This document shows, one piece after another, positions 1 to 7,546 of a stretch of 35,892 nt of DNA. Positions within the stretch are counted from its first letter, which is position 1. The number at the start of each line of letters is the position of its first letter. The notes under the pieces were generated by a model. It did not search any database and was not told the origin of the DNA. It saw only the letters and a list, made by a program, of their open reading frames with translations. The position numbers were made by a program, and so were the translations under genes. Origin of the DNA: an uncultured Bariatricus sp. (lineage in GTDB: Bacteria > Bacillota > Clostridia > Lachnospirales > Lachnospiraceae); NCBI GenBank assembly GCA_934307065.1, contig CAKRCD010000019.1, forward strand, positions 1-35,892. Reading direction: 5' to 3'.

Positions 1-2
1 AC

Positions 3-266
3 CGACTGACCAAAATGTGGGAGCTGCTGAGTCCACTGAATGGTGCCATGTTCCTCTCGGTTCAAAATGCCAATCGCTTGGAACCAAGCACACCGGATCC
101 AAGTACCTCTCATAACGGAGGTGCTGCAGTATGGACACACCAATGCCTGTTGGAAGCTATCCGGATTAACGATCTCCAGGCAGCCTGTGCTCTTCTGGAT
201 CATCATTATGAAGAAACCGGCAAACGTGTATACACACTTTCACTCATGAAAGAACAGAGCTTTTGA
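3..266 (+). CDS. C-terminal part of a probable GntR-family (FCD-domain) regulator, 5' end outside window
   Basis: The reading frame is open from the first bases of the window, so the gene starts upstream. About 87 residues are visible. Near the end a His is followed by LLEAI, a D-x-x-A-A segment and a His in DHHYEE. This matches the last two helices of the FCD ligand-binding domain of FadR/GntR-type regulators (H..LL.AI...D...A...L..H). FCD proteins bind a metabolite, often through a metal held by histidines, to control DNA binding by an N-terminal winged helix that is not visible here. The family call rests on this short tail only. It ends in a normal stop and is followed by about 130 bases without features before the tRNA terminator. 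It could also be a decayed fragment. Confidence 0.4.
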   Translation, partial: RLTKMWELLSPLNGAMFLSVQNANRLEPSTPDPSTSHNGGAAVWTHQCLLEAIRINDLQAACALLDHHYEETGKRVYTLSLMKEQSF

Positions 267-395
267 TTCGTTTCATTAATATTTTGGCGACTACACCAAT
301 AAGTCCCTGTGGAACCAATAACTACACGGAATCATGCATGATAATTGATTTTTTTGAATGGAATTTCATGTCACGAACGTGATTAGAAAATAACA

Positions 396-438
396 AAAGC
401 GTTCGCTGTCAGCTAATCCAGCTAACAGCGAACGCTTT
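396..438 (-). terminator. Intrinsic terminator of the tRNA-Arg gene
   Basis: Read on the minus strand, AAAGCGTTCGCTGT and ACAGCGAACGCTTT flank a short loop region, with one mismatch near the loop, and a T-rich run (TTTTGTT) follows. It lies directly downstream of the minus-strand tRNA, so it is best read as that gene's terminator. Confidence 0.8.
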
Positions 439-444
439 GAAACC

Positions 445-518
445 CGTCCCAGAGAGGATTCGAACCTCCGCTAACCGGCCTTAGGAGGGCCGTGCTCTAT
501 CCCCTGAGCTACTGAGAC
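445..518 (-). tRNA. tRNA-Arg (anticodon CCT)
   Basis: The reverse complement folds into a full cloverleaf. The acceptor stem GTCTCAG pairs with CTGGGAC (one G-U), and the D-arm is GCTC/GAGC. The anticodon stem CGGCC/GGCCG closes the loop CTCCTAA, giving anticodon CCT. The T-arm GGAGG/CCTCT closes the loop TTCGAAT. The discriminator base is G and no CCA is encoded. The CCT anticodon reads the arginine codon AGG. tRNA genes such as this are common integration points, and coding debris lies on its upstream side, but no attachment-site duplication is visible. Confidence 0.93.
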
Positions 519-699
519 ACATGATAATATTTGTGATTACTCACGCATATTATCATAGCTTTTTCTACTCTTTTTGTCAATAAAACTTTCGTTATGTTGT
601 TTAATAAAACCTGTATAAAACCTGTATTCCATTACTCCACAATATCCATTGACGCAGATAATTCTGTCTGTGTTTCGTAATCTGCAATACGTTCATTAG

Positions 700-780
700 T
701 CTTTCAAAGGTTATTATGGAAATGAACTGCCAGAAGCGGTAACAGAAGAATTTGCGGATATATTGAAAGAAAAGTTTTAA
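700..780 (+). pseudogene. Coding tail without a start (remnant of an unidentified gene)
   Basis: From about 700 a frame reads YYGNELPEAVTEEFADILKE and then Lys-Phe-stop at 778-780, closed upstream by a TAG at 697-699. The composition is protein-like (acidic amphipathic helix), but there is no start codon with a ribosome binding site. It looks like the last 25 or so codons of a deleted gene. I do not recognise the family. The rest of 519-868 holds no gene; a TATAAT-like box at 798-803 could be the -10 of the next gene, without a convincing -35. Confidence 0.3.
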
Positions 781-868
781 AAATAAGTTTTTTATTTTAT
801 AATGATGTTGGGGTCAAAAGTCCGAGGCTGTGATGCCTGCGGATTGCAGATAAGAAAGAAGGAGTCAG

Positions 869-1600
869 ATGATGAAATACGAAGCAATTTTATTTGATAT
901 GGACGGTACGCTGCTCCCGATGGAGCAGCAGGTTTTTGTGAGACAGTATTTTATGCAGCTCGCGAGGGTTCTCTGTCCTCTTGGCGTTACACCGGAGGTG
1001 CTTTATAAAGGCTTTTGGGGTGGTGTTGGAGCAATGATGAAAAATGATGGAACGGGCACCAATGAGGAGGTATTCTGGAAACATTTTACGGAGGTTGCCG
1101 AGGCAGAGAAACTTCAGAAGTCTATTGACTGGGATGCATTAAAAGAAGTTACTGAAGATTTTTATTCCAACGAATTTCATGAGGTAAAACCTTATATGGG
1201 TGAAAATCCACTGGCTAAAAAGGTGGTGGAACTGGCACACCAGAAAGCAGACAAGGTTATTTTGTCAACCAATCCGCTGTTTCCACATGTGGGACAGCTT
1301 GCAAGATTGAGCTGGGTTGGTCTTGGAGAAGAAGATTTTGATTTGATTACTTCTTATGAAAATTATTCCTACTGCAAACCAAATCCGAAATATTTTGAGG
1401 TTGTCTGTGAGCAGATGGGAGTCAACCCGAAAAATTGTCTGGTAATTGGAAACGATGAACTGGAAGATATGCATGCGGCTTCTTCTCTGGAAATGGATGG
1501 CTATCTGGTAACGGACTGTCAAATTGAACGGGAAGGTTATAAGTGGGATGGAAAACAGGGAAGTTTTGCGGAACTGGCAGAGTGGCTGGAAGCGCAATAA
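869..1600 (+). CDS. HAD-superfamily hydrolase (phosphoglycolate phosphatase-like)
   Basis: A 243-residue cytoplasmic phosphatase of the haloacid dehalogenase superfamily. All four motifs are present: FDMDGTLL near residue 9 (nucleophile Asp10, acid/base Asp12), LSTNP near 131 (motif II Ser/Thr), KPNPKYF near 172 (motif III Lys) and GNDELEDMHAA near 194 (Mg-binding acidic pair). The long helical stretch between motifs I and II fits a C1 cap. The substrate is not evident; small phosphorylated metabolites are usual for this group. AAGGAG sits just upstream of two adjacent ATGs, and the second (872) has the better spacing, so the protein may begin one residue later. The flavoprotein gene follows after 48 nt on the same strand, suggesting co-transcription. 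Confidence 0.9.
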   Translation: MMKYEAILFDMDGTLLPMEQQVFVRQYFMQLARVLCPLGVTPEVLYKGFWGGVGAMMKNDGTGTNEEVFWKHFTEVAEAEKLQKSIDWDALKEVTEDFYSNEFHEVKPYMGENPLAKKVVELAHQKADKVILSTNPLFPHVGQLARLSWVGLGEEDFDLITSYENYSYCKPNPKYFEVVCEQMGVNPKNCLVIGNDELEDMHAASSLEMDGYLVTDCQIEREGYKWDGKQGSFAELAEWLEAQ

Positions 1601-1648
1601 AAAGTGTTGATTATTATAATAAAGCAAATTTTACAGGAGGAAAGGAAA

Positions 1649-2266
1649 ATGAAGGTATTAATTATTAATGGAAGTCCAAGAAAGGATGGAAATACTGCGA
1701 TTGCCATACGTGAAATGGAACAGGTATTTCAGCAGGAAGGCGTGGAAGTGGAGACAGTGCAGATTGGGAACCAAGATGTAAGAGGATGTATTGCATGTGG
1801 AAGTTGTGCTAAAAATGGAAAATGTGTCTTTGACGATGTGGTAAATGAATTGGCTCCAAAATTTGAAGAAGCTGACGGATTAGTTGTTGCAAGTCCGGTT
1901 TACTATGCATCAGCCAATGCAACACTCATTGCCTGTCTTGACCGTCTCTTTTACAGCACCCCATTTGATAAGACTATGAAGGTCGGTGCAAGTGTAGTCT
2001 GTGCAAGGAGAGGTGGATGTTCCGCTACTTTTGATGAACTGAATAAATATTTTACAATTAGCAATATGCCAATCGCTTCCAGCCAGTATTGGAACAGCAT
2101 TCATGGAAGAGTGCAGGGAGAAGCTGAGATGGATGAAGAAGGCAGACAGACTATGCGTGCCCTCGCAAGAAATATGACATTCCTTATGAAAAGTATTGCC
2201 CTCGGAAAAGAAGCGTATGGTTATCCGGAAAAAGAGCCACGTGTCGCAACGCACTTTATCAGATAA
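1649..2266 (+). CDS. Flavodoxin-family NAD(P)H-dependent FMN oxidoreductase (iron-sulfur flavoprotein-like)
   Basis: A 205-residue protein of the NADPH-dependent FMN reductase / flavodoxin-like fold. It begins with the beta-strand and phosphate loop IINGSPRKDGNT that binds the FMN phosphate. CIACGSCAKNGKC near residues 49-61 resembles the cysteine-rich segment of iron-sulfur flavoproteins, and SPVYYASANATL near 92-103 contacts the flavin. The start at 1649 is set by a strong AGGAGGAAAGGAA site 6-12 nt upstream; an upstream in-frame ATG at 1604 has no such site. Such proteins reduce quinones, disulfides or other electron acceptors in anaerobes, and the acceptor cannot be told here. It probably shares a transcript with the HAD gene. 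Confidence 0.88.
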   Translation: MKVLIINGSPRKDGNTAIAIREMEQVFQQEGVEVETVQIGNQDVRGCIACGSCAKNGKCVFDDVVNELAPKFEEADGLVVASPVYYASANATLIACLDRLFYSTPFDKTMKVGASVVCARRGGCSATFDELNKYFTISNMPIASSQYWNSIHGRVQGEAEMDEEGRQTMRALARNMTFLMKSIALGKEAYGYPEKEPRVATHFIR

Positions 2267-2297
2267 TATTTTCAGAAGGCAACATCTTTACATCAGT

Positions 2298-2780
2298 TTA
2301 CATGAGATATTTTGCTGCAATCACGAAGATGATAATCAGGATGAGCAAAATAGAGCAAAAATAGAACAGATTCTTTGTCTGTTCTTTTTTTTGCTTTTTC
2401 AGGGCAGCCTGTTCGTATTCTGCCTTTTTCTGAAGCAGTTCGGTGTCAGCGAAAGTGAGTGTTCTTGTCTTGTTGGCTTCCAGATAATCAATATCAGAGT
2501 CATCCGGTCCGTCTAATTCAGCGAGACTGGCAAGAACATCTTTATATGCGTCACTTCCAAGGGTATCTTTTGGTGGTTCTGGTAAATCGCCTTCGTAGAT
2601 GACTTCAAAATCCTCATCGAATACAGCCAAATTATCAGGGTTATCTGTATTATCTAACCTATTTGATTTATCCAAGTTATCTCTATTATTTAATTTATCT
2701 AATTTATCCAAGCTATCTGATTTGTCTAATTTATCTGATTTGCCTAAGTTTTCTAAATTTTTCAAATTATCTATACTCAT
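2298..2780 (-). CDS. Small tail-anchored membrane protein with low-complexity Asp/Leu/Lys/Asn N-terminus
   Basis: A 160-residue protein of unknown function. Residues 1-50 are an imperfect repeat of DKLDK/DNLDK-type units (Asp, Leu, Lys, Asn, Ser), visible in DNA as repeated ttatc/ctaa words. An acidic middle (about 53-105) follows, then a charged helix rich in Lys/Glu/Gln (112-137), and one hydrophobic segment at the extreme C-terminus (about 138-157, FYFCSILLILIIIFVIAA). That topology suggests a tail-anchored protein with its bulk in the cytoplasm. The start is supported by AAGGAGGTC 9 nt upstream on the minus strand. It is divergent from the ParB/BMP gene and convergent with the flavoprotein gene, whose terminator lies inside this coding region. 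No family is recognised. Confidence 0.75.
   Translation of the reverse strand: MSIDNLKNLENLGKSDKLDKSDSLDKLDKLNNRDNLDKSNRLDNTDNPDNLAVFDEDFEVIYEGDLPEPPKDTLGSDAYKDVLASLAELDGPDDSDIDYLEANKTRTLTFADTELLQKKAEYEQAALKKQKKEQTKNLFYFCSILLILIIIFVIAAKYLM
2363..2392 (+). terminator. Intrinsic terminator of the HAD/flavoprotein unit, inside the convergent gene
   Basis: AGAACAGA and TCTGTTCT form an 8-bp stem with a 7-nt loop, followed by eight T residues on the plus strand. It lies about 100 nt after the flavoprotein stop and within the last quarter of the opposing small-protein gene. Confidence 0.8.
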
Positions 2781-2951
2781 TATGCAAGACCTCCTTGCAG
2801 ATGTTTGGTTTCTATCTTTTGAACTTATTTAATCACGATTCTTGGAAAATCTCAAGGGAGATAACAAAATCTTCACAATTTCTTTCTTTCCAAAATGAGA
2901 CATGGTAAAATAAATGCAGGACTAAAAACGTGGAAATCAGAGGAAAAAGCC

Positions 2952-4853
2952 ATGGCAATGACGGATTATGAAAAAGCATATAAATTAGGAAAAAAGGATT
3001 ACCAGTATCGTCTGCTCCACCATCAGAAGCCTACGCTTCAGGTGCTTGATGATATTTTACCACCCAAGGGGTCTTATTCGGAGGTTCCGCTTGGACTTGT
3101 ACAGATTCCATCGGAATTAATTATGGGAACGAAGTCGGTGGCGCGGAGTAATTCATTTGCAGGAAATTTTATGCCTATTTTGGATGAAGGCTCTGAGTTT
3201 GCGTATAAGTGGGGACGCCTCAGCACCAGTCAATTGGAAGAAGGAATCCGCGAACCGATTAAAGCATACGAGTACATGAATAAATTTTATGTAGAAGAAG
3301 GCAACAAGCGGGTCAGTGTCATGAAATATTTCGATGTATCTCCAATAGCAGGGTATGTGACCAGAATTATCCCAAAACGGACCGATGAACCGGAGAATAA
3401 AATTTATTTTGAGTTTTTGGATTTTTATCGCTTGACGGAAATGAATTATATTTGGTTTTCCAAGGAAGGTTCTTTTGCAAAGCTTCAGAGTTTGGTTGGC
3501 AAAGAACCTGACGAGATCTGGACTCATGAGGAACGCATAGATTTTCGTTCTGCATATTACTGGTTTTCTTCGGAGTATAAGAAGCGGGCACAACTTCCGA
3601 TTACCTGTGGAGATGCGTTTTTGAAACTGATTGAATTATATGGATACAAAGAAATCTGCCAGATGTCAACCAGAGAACTGGGAAATCTGATTGACAAGAG
3701 CTGGGAAGAATTTGAACTTCTGGCAAAAAAGGACAAGATAGATTTAAAAATGATGCCTTCGAAAGAAAAGAAGCCACTTTTCAGCCGAATCCTTTCACCG
3801 GGAATCCAGAAGCTGAAGGTCGCCTTTGTTTATGAAAAGACAGCGACTTCTTCTGCGTGGACTTATGCCCATGAGCTTGGAAGGCTTCATTTAGAGCAGA
3901 CTTTCCCGGAAGATGTGATAACTACCTATTATGATGGGGTAACGCAGCAGACGATTGATGGTGTGCTGGAGGATGCGATTCAGAAGGGGTACAGCATTAT
4001 TTTTACGACCACACCTGCTTTTGTACAGGCCAGTGTAAAAGCTGCAATTAAACACCCGACTATCCGAATTCAGAACTGCTCAGTCAATATCTCCCATCGC
4101 TATATCCGTACTTATTATGCACGGACTTACGAGACAAAATTCCTGATGGGAGCAATAGCAGGGGCTATGAGTGAGGATGGGAAAATAGCCTATATTGCGG
4201 ATTATCCGATTTTCGGAACGATTTCCGGAATCAATGCTTTTGCACTGGGGGCAAAAATGATTAATCCTCGCGCTAAGGTGTATCTAGAGTGGTCGTGCCT
4301 GAAAAATCATGATGCAATGGAGGCAATCAGACAGCTTCATCCTTCCTGCATTTCAGGAAAGGATATGGTAATTCCGGAGGAAGCATCTCCATTTTATGGA
4401 TTATTTCATATGGAAAATGAGATTCCGCGTCATCTTGCTATGCCGATCTGTCATTGGGGGAAATTCTATGAGCAGTTAATTCGTACAATTATGGAGGGAA
4501 CGTGGAAATACGATGATGACCCACTGGAAGCAAAGGCAATTAATTACTGGTGGGGAATGTCAGCAGGTGTAGTGGATGTGATTTGCTCCCGTAATCTCCC
4601 AATTGGAACGAAACGTCTGATTGAGCTGTTGAAGAACACAATTGTATCTGAAGAATTCCACCCATTTGCAGGGGTACTTTATTCCCAGGACAAGCTGATT
4701 CAGCCTGACCCGGATAAGCGTCTTTCTCCGGAAGAAATTTCATCTATGGACTGGCTTGCGGAAAATGTAATCGGGCGGATTCCGAAGGATGATGAGCTGG
4801 TTGAAAATGCATTGCCGACGGTAAAACAGCAGAGTACGGAAAAGAGAGGATAG
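2952..4853 (+). CDS. Cytoplasmic ParB-like / BMP-like (PBP1 fold) two-domain protein
   Basis: A 633-residue protein. Residues about 40-125 resemble a ParB/Srx-type domain: VPLGLVQIPSELIMGTKSVA, then IKAYEYMNKFYVEEGNKRVS, where the EEGNKRV stretch corresponds to the D/E-G-x-x-R box of ParB-like nucleotide-binding domains. From about residue 286 (LKVAFVYEKTATSSAWTYAH) to about 560 it resembles BMP/Med-type periplasmic-binding folds, including KGYSIIFTTTPAF and GKIAYIADYPIFGTISGINA. BMP proteins are normally secreted lipoproteins of nucleoside importers. Here there is no signal peptide or lipobox and no permease or ATPase nearby, so the binding fold is probably a cytoplasmic sensor, as in Bacillus Med. 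The start at 2952 follows AGAGGAAAAAG. The phosphoesterase gene begins 7 nt after the stop, and the Wadjet genes follow. The role is unknown. Confidence 0.8.
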   Translation: MAMTDYEKAYKLGKKDYQYRLLHHQKPTLQVLDDILPPKGSYSEVPLGLVQIPSELIMGTKSVARSNSFAGNFMPILDEGSEFAYKWGRLSTSQLEEGIREPIKAYEYMNKFYVEEGNKRVSVMKYFDVSPIAGYVTRIIPKRTDEPENKIYFEFLDFYRLTEMNYIWFSKEGSFAKLQSLVGKEPDEIWTHEERIDFRSAYYWFSSEYKKRAQLPITCGDAFLKLIELYGYKEICQMSTRELGNLIDKSWEEFELLAKKDKIDLKMMPSKEKKPLFSRILSPGIQKLKVAFVYEKTATSSAWTYAHELGRLHLEQTFPEDVITTYYDGVTQQTIDGVLEDAIQKGYSIIFTTTPAFVQASVKAAIKHPTIRIQNCSVNISHRYIRTYYARTYETKFLMGAIAGAMSEDGKIAYIADYPIFGTISGINAFALGAKMINPRAKVYLEWSCLKNHDAMEAIRQLHPSCISGKDMVIPEEASPFYGLFHMENEIPRHLAMPICHWGKFYEQLIRTIMEGTWKYDDDPLEAKAINYWWGMSAGVVDVICSRNLPIGTKRLIELLKNTIVSEEFHPFAGVLYSQDKLIQPDPDKRLSPEEISSMDWLAENVIGRIPKDDELVENALPTVKQQSTEKRG

Positions 4854-4860
4854 ACAGTCT

Positions 4861-5451
4861 ATGAAGATACTTGCAATAGGCGATGAAGAATCGAAATATT
4901 TGTGGGACTTTTTTGATAAAAGTAAATTAGAGGGAATTGATCTGATTATTTCCTGCGGTGATTTGGACCCGAGATATTTGTCTTTTCTTGCTACATTTTC
5001 CAACGTTCCTGTACTCTATGTACATGGAAATCATGATGAAATTTACGATACAGTTCCACCGGAGGGCTGCATTTGCATTGAAGACAAGGTTTATGTGCAC
5101 AATGGGGTACGTATTATGGGACTTGGCGGTTCTATGCGTTATCGCCCGGGAAGCCATCAGTATACAGAGATGGAAATGAGGATGCGCTATGCAAAAATGA
5201 AACTGCGGTTTCAGCTTATAGGTGGAGTAGATATTTTGGTAACCCATGCACCTGCCCGTCAGTTAAATGACGGAGAGGATTTGCCACATCAAGGCTTTCA
5301 AGTGTTCCGTTCCATTCTGGATACTTACCACCCGAAATATTTTCTGCACGGACATGTGCATATGCAGTATGGGCGGAAGCATAAGCGGAATGATGTGTAT
5401 CATGACACACAGATTATCAACGTATTTGAACGATACGTATTTGAGTTTTAA
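4861..5451 (+). CDS. Metallophosphoesterase (calcineurin-like)
   Basis: A 196-residue phosphoesterase. Visible metal-binding motifs are CGDLD near residue 32 (GD box), GNHDE at 56-60, THAPA near 127 and GHVHMQ near 163. The first motif, normally D-x-H, reads IGDEESKYLW, so the usual histidine is missing. Together with the small size this points to a variant of the YfcE/MPP group. Substrates of the family range from phosphodiesters to nucleic acids and cannot be assigned. It is 7 nt behind the ParB/BMP gene and 49 nt ahead of jetA, so it is probably part of the same transcript. Whether it works with the defence operon is open. Confidence 0.88.
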   Translation: MKILAIGDEESKYLWDFFDKSKLEGIDLIISCGDLDPRYLSFLATFSNVPVLYVHGNHDEIYDTVPPEGCICIEDKVYVHNGVRIMGLGGSMRYRPGSHQYTEMEMRMRYAKMKLRFQLIGGVDILVTHAPARQLNDGEDLPHQGFQVFRSILDTYHPKYFLHGHVHMQYGRKHKRNDVYHDTQIINVFERYVFEF

Positions 5452-5500
5452 AGTTTTTCGTATTAGTTTAGAAGGAAAAGTATAGAGGAAATAAATACAA

Positions 5501-6901
5501 ATGAGTATTAAAAGCAGAATTCCAAAGGATTTTTATAAGCTGTTTAACAGCAAATATATGGAGTATTATCAATTGGTTTTGCTGACGCTTTACGAGGAGT
5601 CAGGGCAATCGTATTCTCTGCTTGGACTTACGGAGGATGAATGTCAGGATATTATTAATGAAGAAATTGCTAAATTTACCATGGACTGGAGTCAGGATCA
5701 GTTTGAAGATGAAGGAGAACTACTTACACGCTCCAATATGGCATCAATTATGCTGAGAAGGCTGGAAGAGTGGGGATGGCTGCATAAGGACTATGACGAA
5801 ACACTGAATCAATATGTAGTGTCCTTCCCGGATTACAGTCAGATGTTTGTGGATGTATTCCAGCGTTTGTTCAGCGAGGACAATAGCATGGAGCGGGAGA
5901 GCATTTTGGCAGTGTACAGTCATTTATTTACCTATAGTTCGGATAAAGAGAAAAATAATGATATTTTAAAAAGTGCACTTCAGACTTCCAAAGCACTACT
6001 GCAAATGCTTGCCAATATGCAGGAAGGGATTCGTGGATATTTTGAATCTTTGTCCCAGAAAAATACCTTCCTTGGGATCCAGGAGGTTCTGGTAAATGAG
6101 ATGAACAATACTTATAGTGCCAAATATGCGATTCTGACAACCACAGACAGTTTTTACCGCTATAAAGAAGAAGTAAAAGAGTTGATTGATAAGAACCTTT
6201 CGGAAAACGAAATGCGTAAGCAGATGTTTATTGGAAAGAAATTGGAGATTCCGAAGGACTCGGCAGTGTGGCATAGAAATGAACGTGCCATTGATTTATG
6301 TGATGAGGCGATGGAGATTTTGTTTCAGATTAATCGTGAGTTTGACAGTATCGAGCGGCGCTATAACCGGTTGATTGATCAGAAACGAACCTTTGCCAAA
6401 AGGGCAGCAGCCCGGATACGTTATATTCTGGTGGAAGGAAATATTGAAGAAGACCGCACAAAGGCTCTGGTAAGATTGTTAAATAACAGCAGCCGCAGGG
6501 GAGAAATCCTAGATGATCTGGGACAGCGTTTTGGCATGACAGAGCGATTCCAGGTAATAAAGGAAAAGAGCTTCATGCGACCAAGGGATGGCGAACGGGC
6601 AGAATTTACACCGCAGAGGATAGAAACAGCCGAGGAAACTGGTCAGAATCTGGAAGAATTTGTGGTAAAGCCTCTTTATACACAGGCAGAATTGCAGGCA
6701 TTCCGAGAAAAAAACGAAGTAGACGGTGCATTTCAGGTTACAGAGCAGACCGTGCAAAGTGTGGAAGATTTGGAAAAATTATTATTTGTATGGCAGGAGA
6801 CTACAGAAGTTGCCACAAGTGCACTGGATATTGAAATCGGAGAAGAATTTAAGACGGAGGATGGAATGCAGTATTCGGGATTTTCCATCAGGAGGAAATA
6901 G
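5501..6901 (+). CDS. jetA: Wadjet defence protein JetA (kleisin-like, DUF5716 type)
   Basis: A 466-residue protein, rich in helices, that begins IPKDFYKLFNSKYMEYYQ and continues with a winged-helix-like N-terminus and long helices. It matches the JetA family of Wadjet systems, the MukF/kleisin-like subunit that bridges the SMC heads. The assignment is carried as much by position as by sequence: it is followed directly by a DUF4194 KITE protein, an SMC-type ATPase and a Toprim nuclease in the standard JetABCD order. Wadjet complexes extrude DNA loops and cut small circular DNA, so they limit plasmids. The JetA type and gene sizes suggest the type III layout common in Clostridia; that subtype call is inference. 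jetB starts 3 nt after the stop, implying translational coupling. Confidence 0.87.
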   Translation: MSIKSRIPKDFYKLFNSKYMEYYQLVLLTLYEESGQSYSLLGLTEDECQDIINEEIAKFTMDWSQDQFEDEGELLTRSNMASIMLRRLEEWGWLHKDYDETLNQYVVSFPDYSQMFVDVFQRLFSEDNSMERESILAVYSHLFTYSSDKEKNNDILKSALQTSKALLQMLANMQEGIRGYFESLSQKNTFLGIQEVLVNEMNNTYSAKYAILTTTDSFYRYKEEVKELIDKNLSENEMRKQMFIGKKLEIPKDSAVWHRNERAIDLCDEAMEILFQINREFDSIERRYNRLIDQKRTFAKRAAARIRYILVEGNIEEDRTKALVRLLNNSSRRGEILDDLGQRFGMTERFQVIKEKSFMRPRDGERAEFTPQRIETAEETGQNLEEFVVKPLYTQAELQAFREKNEVDGAFQVTEQTVQSVEDLEKLLFVWQETTEVATSALDIEIGEEFKTEDGMQYSGFSIRRK

Positions 6902-6904
6902 CAG

Positions 6905-7546
6905 ATGATAGATTATTTAGAAAATTTACCCATAACAGAAGCGGAAAAACTTAGAAAGACCATATCAAGTTTATTCAGACAGACTTGCATTTTACAGGAA
7001 AAATATGACCCGGTTACCTTAGTTCCAAGTGATAATGAACAATACGAAATCTGTAACCGGCACAAGGATTTTATGGAAAGCTATCTGGCTGTAATGGGCT
7101 GTGAAATGGTGCATGATTCCCAGGAACATGTATTCCGACTGGTGGGAGATGGCGCAGAGGCACTGACACTTTCAAGGACTTCTACCATCATTATGCTGCT
7201 AACCAAGATGATTTACCGGGATAAGATTATGGGGCAGAGTCTTTCCGCTACCGTGACGAATCTGGAGGAGTACCGTGAATATGGGAAAAATACGAATCTT
7301 TTGAATCAGAAGCTTACGGATGGTGAATGGAAGGAAGCCTTGTCGCTGATGAAAAAACATCAAGTGATAGAGTATCCGGGAGCACTTCGGGATTTGGAAG
7401 ATAACACACCGATTTACATTTACAGTACCATTAATCTGTATTGCAGCTCTGCTATGATTAATGAACTATTAGAAGCATACAAAGAGGAGGCGGATACGGA
7501 TGAAGCGGGAACAGTCGAAGAAAATATTTACCAGAATGCTGATTAA
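6905..7546 (+). CDS. jetB: Wadjet defence protein JetB (DUF4194, KITE-like)
   Basis: A 213-residue protein with the DUF4194 pattern: a basic N-terminal helix, then HKDFMESYLAVMGCEM with a beta segment HVFRLVGDG and the helix RTSTIIMLLTKMIYRDK. These are winged-helix elements of the MukE/ScpB-like KITE subunits. In the complex, JetB dimerises and binds the middle of the kleisin JetA. The start lies 3 nt after jetA, behind GGAGGAAATAGC. Its last 47 nt overlap the beginning of jetC in another frame, a tight coupling that may set subunit ratios. Confidence 0.88.
   Translation: MIDYLENLPITEAEKLRKTISSLFRQTCILQEKYDPVTLVPSDNEQYEICNRHKDFMESYLAVMGCEMVHDSQEHVFRLVGDGAEALTLSRTSTIIMLLTKMIYRDKIMGQSLSATVTNLEEYREYGKNTNLLNQKLTDGEWKEALSLMKKHQVIEYPGALRDLEDNTPIYIYSTINLYCSSAMINELLEAYKEEADTDEAGTVEENIYQNAD

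Noticed and set aside
2196..2516. Plus-strand frame of 106 codons after the flavoprotein
   Set aside because: It overlaps the end of the flavoprotein gene, contains the terminator and is antisense to the small membrane-protein gene; no binding site.
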